Shown here: piece by piece, positions 13,701 through 21,979 of the stretch | Layout: every line of letters starts with the position of its first letter | Numbering within the stretch: position 1 is the stretch's first letter | DNA from: Congeria kusceri | Lineage: Eukaryota; Mollusca; Bivalvia; Myida; Dreissenidae | Direction: 5' to 3' | Length of the DNA stretch: 64,000 bases | NCBI GenBank assembly: GCA_027627225.1 | Contig: CM051034.1 | Location: forward strand, 41,459,048 to 41,523,047 | The notes under the pieces: model-generated | Seen by the model: the letters and a program-made list of their open reading frames with translations, nothing else | Database searches by the model: none | Told to the model about the DNA's origin: nothing | Translations under genes and position numbers: made by a program

Positions 13701-16700
13701 GAAGCCTGTCAAAAAGATCTCTTCTTTCATTTCTGTATCTTGCAATGATATCTTCGACCGACTCTTTAAGATCACCTTCAGCTCTTCTGCTCATAACCTG
13801 CTGAACGAGCCTCTCAGCTCTTGTCATATCTGAGCTAGTAAGAGTCCTGGTCCCTTCAAAATCACTCTCAAAGTCGTCAGTAGCAGCGGAATCAGGCCTT
13901 ACCGTCACTGGAGTGTCAGTGTCACAAGTGCTTCGTAACCTGGTAGATAGTGTATCAGTACTAGTCACCGTGCCAATGAACTGGCCCCCATATCCCTCCT
14001 CATACTGCAGATCTGCCCCATGATCCCACACCAGTCTTCGCCCATACTCACTCACCCCGCTGTCTCTTCCACCATATGTAGTGCCAGTCTCTTCTAGCGA
14101 CCTTCCATAACTCTCTCTACTACTAGCCTCTTCACCAACCTCAGCTGCGCCTTCTCGACGATTCTTCAACTGCAAGTATAAACTGTCATTTGCTAAAGAC
14201 TGTGGAACATTGTGCAGACTATCTTGGATTTCTTCAAGATCCCTATGAAGTCTTGAGTAATCTATGGTTCTGGGCATGTATTCAGATCTTGTACTAGAGG
14301 TTGCCCCTTTTCCAACACCTAGATGATCAGTCTGAGACAAAATTGCCTTAACTCTTCTGGCAACTTCATCATCAGAAACATCACCGCTGGTCTGCAACTG
14401 GTACTCATAGCGAGGCCTATAGTCCTCTCCACTGGCACCAGCATCTGGATTGCCAGGCCTGTCAAAAGCAGACACAAGTACAGCGTCATTTTCTGGTGAT
14501 TTCACACGTGCTTTAGCAGTTTTTCTTGGTGGTTCAGTTGCATCATCTTCAGCATATTTTCCTAAAACTCTTGCAACTTCCTCACTGTTCAGGGATCGAC
14601 CAGTTTCAGAATCACGAGATTCTCTTGTTTTAGCAAAGTTGGCATCGTAAGCATCCACAGATTCTGCATGCTTAAAGGAGTCATCATGTTTTGAAAGTGT
14701 GAGGCGTTCTCTAAGGGGAAATCGCTCCTCACTGCCAGAGGGGTCTGGACGAGGCAATGCCACAGCCTCTCGTGCCTGGCGTTTAGTTTCCTCAAACAAA
14801 TTTGACACTCTTCTCATTGACACATTACTGGGTGATCTGGTTTCAATAGAATTTGGCATATTGGTAGATGAGAACTTTGGTTTTTCTCTATCATCTTCAA
14901 AGTCAAGCGGATTCCTTTCTTTCCTTTCATAACTGGCATGCTTTGGAAGCAACTGTGAATATTCTGGGCTGTCTGTCAAAAGCCTTTCCCGCTCAGCAAT
15001 ACTGATATACTTTTCCTCAGTTCTGCTGCTCCTTTCAGGGGATTTGGAAGACCTCACAGGGCCAGAGTATGGTTCCAGTCTAGCTGTTAACCTTGTCCGG
15101 GAGACTGAATCATTGGTCCCCTCTCTTACTGGCTTGGATGTGCTACTTGGTGCACCGTCCTGCTCCTGGTCATGTTCTTCTCCGTTCGCTTTTGGCCTTT
15201 GAGCAGATTCAAACTCAAGTAACTCTTTTATATTGTTCCCAGCAGTGTCACTAATTCTATCCAGTCTTTCAGATCGATCTGTCCCATCAGATCTTCCTGT
15301 GGACTTTTGGCTTCTCTGAGAATGTTCACTACCATTAGACTTGCCAGACTGCAAGCTATGTTGTGAATCTGCTGAATGTCTTCCTTCCATGTTTCGATCT
15401 GATCTTGAACTTCTCCCACTCTGTCCTGACTCAACACTCTGTCTGCCAGACCTTCCCCCAGACTCCACAGATTCTCTCCTTTCTCCATGATCAACATCAT
15501 ATGATGGTCGACCAGACAAAGTTCCAGACCCATCAGACTCTGTTGATTGTCTGGCAGAAAGGGTTTTATCAGTATAGTCACTTCTTGCTTCAGGAGAAAT
15601 CCTCTCTTCCTTGGAATATTTCTTTGCTGCATCCTTTGACATTTTACTATCATCCACGACATACCTGAGAATATCAAGATTTTCTCCATATTTTCCATTC
15701 CTGTCACTCCTCTCATTTTTCTGCTCAGATCTCTTCATGTCTATTTCCCCAGTTGTCATTGAAACTGTAGCTGTAGCTTGCTTTGTACCAGATGCACCCA
15801 TATTTATGGAAGCCTTTGAAATGTACCCAACTCTGTTTTCATCACTATTATTCGATCTTGGAGACCTAGGCGTTTGGTTCGTGTCAGACTCTGTGGCATA
15901 CGGATTCCAGTCATTGTCTGATAGTCCAGTGGAGGATTCTGGGTATTTGGCTATAGCCCCACCTGACCCAGCTCTGCGGGCATCGTCATCAGAGATATCT
16001 GAACTCTCGCTCCCGCCAGAATGAGACTTGTGGGTGGAGAACTTCCCGAGCATTAGCTCTCCAGATACCTCCATGATGGCTGTGCTGACTGCTTCCTCGT
16101 TGTGGCTGTCGTGGAATGAGGAGGTGGAGTTGTTGTCATCATATTGCCCTGTTGAAGAACAATCTTGCTTACAAATTATAAAGTTTCTACAAGACTTATG
16201 TTGTCTTCTCAGTTTTTATAATGATACCCTATGAAATACAGTGTAATGTTCAAAGATTTCCATGGTTGTTCTTCTTTTTTGACATAAACATAATTACACA
16301 CGAGTACAAATGATGTGTTTTAGCTATTGCAGAATAACTTAGCCAAATACTTTCAAGTGACTTGTCAACAGCTTAGTTATAACTTCAGGATGCTTAATAA
16401 TGACATTAATGTCTGTACTATTTGACTTAATTTTTTGGTCCCCACAAATAATGTATATTGTACAACTACATGATGCAATTGTTGCATGTATGTATTTTCA
16501 TATGAATATATACCATCTGAAGTGGCCGACTCATGGTAGGATGTTGAAATCTCCTGGGTGTCATTTGTAGATCTTGTCTGCAATGCACATGAACAATATT
16601 GAATTTTGCCAATAAAACAATCAAGAATGTGTTAATTAATGGATGATTATTTTCACTATAATAATAGGTTTGTTATTTTTTAATATAAGGAATATTTTAC

Positions 16701-17457
16701 AAATCTTAATCACGTTAGAGTGTCCTAAACAGACCTGACTAGTACACATATACACACCTTCTGTTTTCTTAACAGAATGAAAGATTTCATCTGAATATGA
16801 ATAAAAACATAACAGGCAGCTTTACAGGATGTAACGAAATACCATTGCATCATTTCTACACTTAATAAGTTTGACCTTAAGCACAATAACACTTGGCACA
16901 CAAACGTCTTATATTCCATAGATGATTAATACATCGAAACTTACATCGCTAGTTTCCATGCTGGCCAACGAATGTTGTGACAGATCAGACGTCTGGAGTT
17001 GATCAATGGATTTACGTTTTGACACTTTCAAGGAATACTGGCTTAGTTCTGGAGCTTGGGCATGCACAGAATTCCTGAGAGAATGTTGACTAAGTTCGTA
17101 CTTGTTAGGTTTTCCTAAAGAGAGTTTTAACGAATACTGGCTGAGCTCTGAAGCCTCGTGTTTGTTCTGTGACAATTTTAAAGAATGCTGACTTAGGTCT
17201 GATGCTCTTGATTTGCCAGATGACTTCACCGAATATTGACTCAGCTGGCTGCCATGTAACCTCCCACTGTTTGTCCTTTTTGTATCGATCTGCCCGGAGT
17301 CTGCAGAGGTCTTTCCAAGTTTCGGCTTTAATGCGGAAAGACTGAGAGCTTCTGGCGAGTTGTCCGGCAAACTCTTCAGATCATGGAAACTTCTTGCTGA
17401 GCTGCTGTCCCCACAACAATCTGGGGACTGCTCGGCTGGCAACACAAACCAGACTTC
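1620..17457 (-). CDS. Large Ser/Arg-rich protein gene, partial; candidate ALMS1-like centrosomal protein
   Basis: Eight exons join with matching phases and GT-AG borders: 17457-16945, 16577-16514, 16148-12893, 11366-11238, 8996-8895, 7601-7549, 3477-2878 and 1701-1620. They encode about 1,600 residues, and both ends are open: no certain start codon, and the last exon splices out of the window. The protein is very rich in Ser, Arg, Glu and Asp and predicted mostly disordered. It has a six-fold LSQ(Y/H)SL repeat near the N-terminus and short amphipathic motifs of the form (A)xxVxxIL (VARRVKAIL, LAERVYKIL, MAKKVYKIL). ALMS1 is suggested by the overall character, an early W-x-x-L-P motif and an isolated AxxVxxLL-type helix, but the diagnostic C-terminal ALMS motif is not in view. 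Other large centrosomal or ciliary scaffold proteins are possible. The gene structure is secure; the family name is not. Confidence 0.85.
1702..2877. other. Intron of the Ser/Arg-rich gene
   Basis: AT-rich intron between the exons at 2878 and 1701. It contains a 39-bp minisatellite and, near 2,796-2,848, two copies of a 25-bp unit (AATAAACACACATCATTATT plus five bases). No other structure recognised. Confidence 0.6.
2123..2239 (+). repeat. 39-bp minisatellite, three copies
   Basis: Three near-identical tandem units beginning ATCATCAGCAGCAGCATGAG. The first differs by one base (AACAG). It sits within an intron. Confidence 0.9.
2878..3477 (-). CDS. Ser/Arg-rich gene, 600-nt exon with short coiled coil
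   Basis: Acceptor TGTTTGCCAG; donor AAGTC|GTAAGT. Reading through the donor meets a TAG at once (2870-2872), so this could be mistaken for a terminal exon, but an in-phase exon with good splice sites lies at 1701-1620. The translation starts with WSVDYYTSPSDSS after a split Glu. It contains VTFQQGSRVSRSLPNFYPE and a probable coiled coil around DVYDLLCRSQAQEKKLAELQ, followed by a Ser/Gly-rich tail. Confidence 0.87.
3864..5402 (+). mobile_element. 1.54-kb pearl-like element with about 300-bp tandem monomers
   Basis: The ends form an imperfect inverted pair: GTCCCCTACCGGTG at the left and its complement CACTGGTAGGGGAC at the right. The right end is itself a hairpin (AGTCCCCT...AGGGGACT). The interior has about four and a half tandem copies of a roughly 300-bp unit (landmark AGGTCGTGCATAATCCTCAC near 4194, 4499, 4786, 5082 and 5238; the last copy is short). 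Each unit carries TGACCTTTGACCTCTGG or a close variant and ACCAAGTTTCAT. GACGGACAGAC-rich stretches separate the units. It sits in the intron between exons 7601-7549 and 3477-2878. No transposase is encoded, so it is non-autonomous. Confidence 0.7.
5842..6190 (+). mobile_element. Palindromic MITE family A, copy 1
   Basis: About 350 bp. It includes nested inverted segments: TCGTTGTTTATTGGCCAATA, GGAGTTCTGATGCGTAAGAA and the inverted GCCACGCATCAGAACAACA. It then runs through TTTTGATTCTAACATGAATT to a TAGCGAGTATCTTGTTATAA end. Copies occur at 7821 (same strand), 23921 and 55500 (opposite strand). Confidence 0.8.
6191..7548. other. Intron of the Ser/Arg-rich gene
   Basis: AT-rich, no supportable gene. 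Open frames at 6502-6855, 7222-7437 and 7308-7514 lack splice or similarity support. Confidence 0.5.
7549..7601 (-). CDS. Ser/Arg-rich gene, 53-nt exon
   Basis: A short exon between TATTTTTAG and CAAG|GTATGT. It encodes SSLHMAVEFGTPQQHRPQ when joined to its neighbours. Both junction codons are completed correctly, which would be unlikely by chance. Confidence 0.83.
7821..8162 (+). mobile_element. Palindromic MITE family A, copy 2
   Basis: About 340 bp, same orientation and architecture as copy 1, from TTAAAAAATAATTTGCAATT to GCGAGTATCGTGTTAGAATC. Its central palindrome around GATGCATAGGATCAAATCAC and GCCACGCATCAGAACAACAA is intact. Confidence 0.8.
8679..8863 (+). mobile_element. 185-bp CAGGG...CCCTG MITE
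   Basis: The termini are CAGGGCTC and GAGCCCTG, a perfect 8-bp inverted repeat. The flanks ATTAT (left) and ATCAT (right) would be a 5-bp target duplication with one mismatch. The interior holds several TTTAGCCAAAT motifs. It ends about 30 bp from the donor of the exon at 8996-8895. Confidence 0.65.
8895..8996 (-). CDS. Ser/Arg-rich gene, 102-nt exon
   Basis: Acceptor CATGTTCCAG, donor GCAAG|GTACCA. It encodes a segment beginning DGHARSKSEESPSDLSQ, which holds a further SDLSQFS resembling the LSQ(Y/H)S repeat of the N-terminal exon. A 185-bp CAGGG-type transposon remnant ends about 30 bp beyond the donor. Confidence 0.87.
9550..9879 (+). mobile_element. 330-bp CAGGG-type MITE
   Basis: The left end is CAGGGCTTTTTTTTGCCATT and the right end GGGGAAAAAAAGCCCTA; the flanks AATTT and AATTG differ at one base. 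TTTTGCCATT..GGGAATATGACC occurs near both ends, as subterminal copies in the same orientation. Probably the same superfamily as the 11,431 element. Confidence 0.55.
9880..11237. other. Intron of the Ser/Arg-rich gene
   Basis: AT-rich intronic sequence with several unsupported short open frames. No repeat could be bounded. Confidence 0.5.
11238..11366 (-). CDS. Ser/Arg-rich gene, 129-nt exon
   Basis: Acceptor TTTGCTAG, donor GAGAG|GTAAGG. The first base completes a Ser codon left open by the giant exon. The translation includes ERFFLTEKDRQPVGD and ends SASWER. Adjacent exons fit in phase on both sides. Confidence 0.88.
11431..12533 (+). mobile_element. 1.1-kb hAT-like element, 5-bp target duplication, degenerate ORF
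   Basis: The terminal inverted repeats are CAGGGTTCCC and GGGAACCCTG. CCAAG directly flanks both ends (11426-11430 and 12534-12538), a perfect 5-bp target-site duplication. Both subterminal regions carry tandem TTGGCGACAACTTTTTGAAT and GGCGAAAGTAAGTGG units, as expected of transposase-binding repeats. It carries a short zinc-finger-like ORF (12005-12202) and no catalytic domain, and lies inside the intron between exons 12893 and 11366. Known hAT elements often make 8-bp duplications, though I recall families with 5 bp. Confidence 0.75.
12005..12202 (+). pseudogene. Truncated transposase-derived N-terminal zinc-finger ORF
   Basis: From ATG at 12005 the frame gives 65 residues: a basic start (MASSECITPVKKRTL), then FKDSWKSEFPFLKYD and MLCELC before a stop. 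The F(K/Q)DSWxxEFPWLxYD..M.C.LC pattern is typical of the zinc-binding start of ZNF862/KIAA1586-like, hAT-derived proteins. The second half of the finger and all catalytic parts are missing, so this is a remnant inside the element. Confidence 0.6.
12893..16148 (-). CDS. Ser/Arg-rich gene, giant 3.26-kb exon
   Basis: An uninterrupted 3,256-nt exon from acceptor CTTCAACAG to donor AATAG|GTTGGT, giving about 1,085 residues. The open frame extends about 25 codons upstream of the first in-frame ATG (16074) to the acceptor, so that ATG is internal. The N-terminal half is low-complexity (runs of SGRQS, SERSDR, HSLQSGKS). The C-terminal half contains charged helical segments including VARRVKAIL, LAERVYKIL, MAKKVYKIL and a related EMLKKIV. 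An exon this long and this biased is typical of scaffold proteins of centrosomes, cilia or junctions. Open frames on the opposite strand and in other frames here are shadows. Confidence 0.9.
16514..16577 (-). CDS. Ser/Arg-rich gene, 64-nt exon
   Basis: A small exon between TTGCAG and G|GTATAT, entering in phase 0 and leaving one base that completes a Gly codon with the next exon. It encodes a Thr/Ser-rich stretch beginning TRSTNDTQEIS. Its frame agrees with both neighbours, which is the main evidence for it. Confidence 0.82.
16945..17457 (-). CDS. Ser/Arg-rich gene, exon with LSQ(Y/H)SL repeats
   Basis: The acceptor is TTTCTTTCTCTATAG and the donor GAT|GTAAGT; the exon is 513 nt, phase 0 at both ends. 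It opens with EVWFVLPAEQSPDCC and then carries six copies of a short motif that alternate strictly between LSQYS and LSQHS, about 18-22 residues apart. The lysines and serines between them are typical of a disordered phosphorylated segment. No enzymatic domain is seen. Confidence 0.88.
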
Positions 17458-18420
17458 CTATAGAGAGAAAGAAATACTTCTAACATCAAATTATTACATA
17501 TGTTTAATACCCCAATAAATATTTAGTATGATTATCACAACTAATTTACTTGTATTTTTTTAATTATTTTATTTTAAAAAATTGTACCTTTAAACACAAA
17601 GGCAGTGATGCAAACAGACTGTTTGACATATTCAAACAAAGTAAAAAGTAACTAGTTTCAGTATATTGCTAGGAGCATATGTTCATGCTAAGTTCATTTG
17701 TTGATCTATGTCAATTTATGTCTTTGCTTAATGTGGTAATCCAATACAATGTCAGACCTACGCTACTTTTTAAGTATTTGTCTACACTTCTAATTTTAAT
17801 AAGTTATAATAATGATGAATTATGTGATTTCTGTTCAAAATAATCACACCGCTGTGATTGAATAAAAGCATTATGCAAATAAAAATTATTATTATTATAC
17901 CAGATTTATATAGTACTCTTTTCATATATAAAATACGTTCAAAAGTGCTTTACAAGTATAAAAAAACAACAACATATACACATATAAAAGGAACAATATA
18001 TGTATCAACATTGAAATATAAAGTGTTAAAACGTAAAACAACAATTAAATTTAATTTTAAGAAAAGGAGAAAAAAACATTTTCAGATACTTTTTTTTGAA
18101 TTTTTGTAATAAATAAAATTGTGCTGCTTATACATGTCATGCATTTGGTTGGTTTATGTAAAAATAGAACCGATTAGAATGTCCAGAAGGATTAAAAAAG
18201 TGAAATATAAACAAATAAAGATTTTGTTATTTAGTTTAACTAGAATACTTTGATAGCACATACATTTTACAGGTTTGTTCAACCTAGACTGTCATGGGCA
18301 AGTTTAAAAGTGCATAATATCTTCCAATGTGCTTGTATCATCAAATAAAATATGTAAATGTGTCATTTATTTATGATTCAACCAATGTTTACAAACAGTA
18401 CCTGTGAATGCAATTAAAAA
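17458..18420. other. Upstream intron or intergenic sequence of the Ser/Arg-rich gene
   Basis: AT-rich and without a supportable exon. A plus-strand open frame at 17858-18109 is lysine-rich noise in poly-A-like sequence. Confidence 0.5.
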
Positions 18421-18422
18421 GG

Positions 18423-19998
18423 GGTTAATAGAATAACCGAAAGCGCAATGTTATATAGCTAATGAATGATTGAAAGGACTATCTTCCATTAATACATTTG
18501 TTAAAAGCATAGTATATAACGGTTCTTGGTTTCATTTGTTCTTGTTTTTTTTTTTTTTCTGTTGCAAACACTCGTATTGTATTTAGCTGTATGTTTTAAT
18601 TGATTATTCATCATTTTGTTAACTGCTAACTTAGTATGAAGTTTTGACCAAATTTTAGAGAATCCTAATCTAGAACTCAAACATTCTCATACAATTGTTT
18701 ATGTATCTGGCAGTTTCGTGTATAGGTCATAGTTTTTAAAATAGTGTCTTTGGAATTTCCATTAAACAAACATTATTCCATTTATAATCAAAGTCCTTTT
18801 TTGTCTCTGAATAGAGACAAATCCATTGATCGGAACAACGTATACACATTAGATCAAATTATCACCAGTCACCACGAGCCCAGTACAAAATAAAACATGT
18901 TTTTCATAAATGATATTATAAACAATATTGCATTTGAAAACATTCCAGAAATGGTATCTGATATACTGTGATATGAAAATAATACCAAGAACAATTAGGT
19001 GTCACATATTAAAGAAATCCTTATGCCAAATGGTTTCGGTGATTGATGAGAATTTTGATATCGCTTCCTCAGAATCTCAAACGAACGTCGATATATAGCT
19101 ACAAACAAACATGACATTTCGAGCTACCGCTTCCACAAAACTTAGGACATATTTTTATTGAAAGACAAATTAAAACTGCAAACACATTTGAATAAAAATA
19201 CAAGAAAATACACTAAAAGAGATTAATATTTATTAAGCATGGTTTAGAACATCAACGTCTAAACTAGCAATATACACCGTTAGATATATGCAACGTTAAA
19301 ACGTTTGTGATGAAAACCACATACTTAAAAGTTAATTCTAACTGTAAAGCTAATTGTTGAAATAGAGACCATATTCATTTTAACTTATTATTACTTGAGT
19401 AGCTATTTTCTTATGATCATCTAATGGTGACTGACCAAGTTCCCAAGTTCATAATATAAAGTATTTGCGCAGACTATATTCGTAGGTTTCTTTAAACATG
19501 TACATTATCTTCTGAAATAATGTTAATTCATTAATAACGTGTGTGCCTGCATATTCAAATCACACTGATTTAAGACTTCAGTCAAATTAAAGTTTTCATC
19601 CTTTACAATCGTCATTAAAGACCGTGATAATTATTTTCGGTGGGGGATAATTCAATTATGTAAGCTTTTTTTCACAAGCGTGAAAAACCTGAGGTGTGAT
19701 TGTTGAGCTTCTTAATGTGTGAAAGACTGTCGTCAAATAATTTTTGTGCACACATTGTGTGGGTTTTTCGTTAATAATCAGGTGTGAATAAGTGTTACAA
19801 GTTCATGTTCAACTAGGATATAATGCAAAATGTTTAAAAGGAATCAGCACTAAGCAAGCACAAGCTACAACACATTTAATATTCATATACTTTTATTCAA
19901 TTCATTATACATACAAGCAGAATATCAATCATAACGGGTGGCTTTTCGGTTTTTCCAATGCGCTTTCGGTTTTTTAACCGAAGGTTATTCTAGTAACC
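18423..19998. mobile_element. Possible 1.57-kb non-autonomous DNA element
   Basis: The left end reads GGTTAATAGAATAACCGAAA GCGCAATG. The right end reads CAATGCGCTTTCGGT, then about 13 extra bases, then GGTTATTCTAGTAACC, which is its inverted complement with an insertion. The interior has no recognisable coding sequence. The long distance between arms makes this a candidate, not a firm call. Confidence 0.45.
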
Positions 19999-20134
19999 GA
20001 TTAAAAAGCTAATACATATGGTGCAAAGGCATGTGTACAGTATAGACTACTTTACAGTGCACATATATGATGCTTACCCGTAATTATTCGTGTAACGTAT
20101 TGAATATATTTCATGCAGTTAGTAAGTTAGTTAC

Positions 20135-20146
20135 TATGTCCGACAT
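20135..20146 (-). CDS. Possible first coding exon (MSDI) of the Ser/Arg-rich gene
   Basis: On the minus strand ATG TCG GAC ATA is followed by GTAACT, a usable splice donor in phase 0. The next exon (17457) starts in phase 0 with Glu-Val-Trp, so the joined N-terminus would read MSDIEVWFVLPAEQS. The context AAA-ATG-T is acceptable for initiation. Four codons are too few to prove an exon; this is inference from frame and position, 2.7 kb upstream. If correct, the start lies about 1.75 kb from the PBDC1 start codon on the other strand. Confidence 0.25.
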
Positions 20147-21480
20147 TTTGGAGTCTCTGTTGACCGTCTGAACTTGTCAGATCATGTTGCAACTTGAACT
20201 TGGTTAGAAAATAACAGGATTATTTGACAATTTGTTAAGTTCACATCAGATTTCATGCAAAAATATATTTCTTTGGCATTGTGCAAAAGCACGTGTCATT
20301 TATACCTTTTCACTCATGTTTTCAACGTAATAAATATCTACTAAATTTAACAGAAGTTTTGTTATTTAAATTTGGCAGACATTGTTATGTTCGAAGATCA
20401 TCAGACGCTTTACAGTCTATATTAATTCTGTGAACGTTTAAAAGAAAACGTCTGAATCACTAGGTCATCCACAATGCGATTGTTGATATTTCGTCAAGCT
20501 TCTGTGTGTTTTTTGACATGTGTGTAACATTCTGCTGAATTTACGGTATTTATAACAATTTGACATATTTACATCTTGGAACAACAAATTTTGTTTCCTT
20601 TTTATTGCTCTTATAAAATCTTATTTCATCATGAATGTAAATATTTTTCGGACACTGGTCTGTCAAAACTATCAAAATCAGTGACACTGACAGTCCTGTT
20701 ATTGTTAATTGTAATGAATATGAGTGATGACATGTTAGAGACAATACAGCTGGTATTCCATGGCCTCATGAACACACTTGCGTGTCATATGTCACTAATA
20801 AAAAAACGCTACAAGCAATACTCCTGTTTTGCTAGTCCATGTGAAAATTTCTCCCGTCTGGAGCCATGCATCAATATCACAAACATAAAAACAAGGCAGT
20901 ACACTTTTTTACTGATGCCAATTCATGTGAGTATGTGCTTGAGTGGTTCTCTACCAACGTTGCACAAATGGTTCTGGTCCATTGCAATATATTGCCGCCA
21001 GAGGGAAAAAAAATAAATATTTGTTCATGCTAACATATGTTTTTCACAACATCTCTGAAACCGCTGTTCCAGCTGCACAACATATTGTCAAAGCTAAAAA
21101 TAGAAATATTTTTAGTACATCTCTGAAACCACAGAGCCAACTTTGATTAAACTTTAGACAGAAAGTTCCTCTGCCGAAGTTGCTTAAATTAGCTGCGTCT
21201 GGTGGCTGCTAAAGCTACTTAGAGTACTTTCCTGTTTGACACTCATCACTTAATAAGCCATTGAAGCGTTACAGCTCTTCTTGTTGATCAATTTTGGCCA
21301 CATATTCATCCGATTTGCAAATGATATATAGGTTTAACTTGCTAATGCATTCAACAAGGAAGTGTTATCATTCAAATATTGCTGTGGAACATTACATAGT
21401 TATTAGAATTAAATTCTCCTTATGATCATTTGCACAACTTGGTTTCCCTGCAGTGATTCAGATAAGGTGTACAAAAAAAT
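20147..21480. other. Intergenic or 5' region between divergent genes
   Basis: Unique AT-rich sequence between the candidate first exon of the minus-strand gene and a MITE upstream of PBDC1. The PBDC1 5' untranslated exon must lie in or near this stretch because its ATG directly follows a splice acceptor. I could not place a promoter. Confidence 0.4.
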
Positions 21481-21760
21481 AAGTTTGTTTCAGGTAACCC
21501 GACCTACCCTAAAAAATGCCCTGACCCTAGAACATTTTATTGGGTTGGTCAGATTGATTTTTGGTTTATTTACCTTTTTCAATAATTAAATGTGTTTTTG
21601 GATAAATAAGTGTTTTGTTTTGATAGTATCCACTTATAAACAATGTTTAAGGATATTACTGATACGTATTGAATAGTTATTCAGTTTTAGAATTTTCAAG
21701 TTAACAGTTTCCCGACCTACCTACCCTAATTTTTTTGGGCATGTTACCTGAAACAAACTT
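21481..21760. mobile_element. 280-bp MITE with 18-bp terminal inverted repeats
   Basis: The ends are AAGTTTGTTTCAGGTAAC and the exact complement GTTACCTGAAACAAACTT. Each arm continues with CGACCTACC(TACC)CTAA and a GCCC motif in inverted orientation. It lies about 140 bp upstream of the PBDC1 start exon. Confidence 0.75.
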
Positions 21761-21895
21761 TTTTTGTTACGCCTAAGTCAAATGTTGCTGATAATTTGTT
21801 ACAGAAAAAAATAGCTAAAATGTTAGGAAATTTGGATGTTTATTATTTTTTGGTTTGTGCAAATACATTGACAGTCTGAATATTTTCATTTTCAG

Positions 21896-21979
21896 ATGTC
21901 TTTGGATTCATTCAATGCCAGTGAAATTCAAGCTATAGGAAGTGCATTATCAGCTGATGCCAGTAAATATGAGAATAGA
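21896..21979 (+). CDS. PBDC1: PBDC1 exon 1 (coding)
   Basis: The ATG follows the acceptor ATTTTCATTTTCAG directly, so an upstream non-coding exon is implied. Donor is AATAGA|GTATGT. 28 codons, phase 0. Confidence 0.9.

Noticed and set aside
15228..15716. 162-codon open frame in the giant exon, other frame
   Set aside because: Overlaps the well-supported Ser/Arg-rich exon; no splice or family support.
15611..16024. Plus-strand 137-codon frame
   Set aside because: Antisense shadow of the giant exon, starting at TTG.
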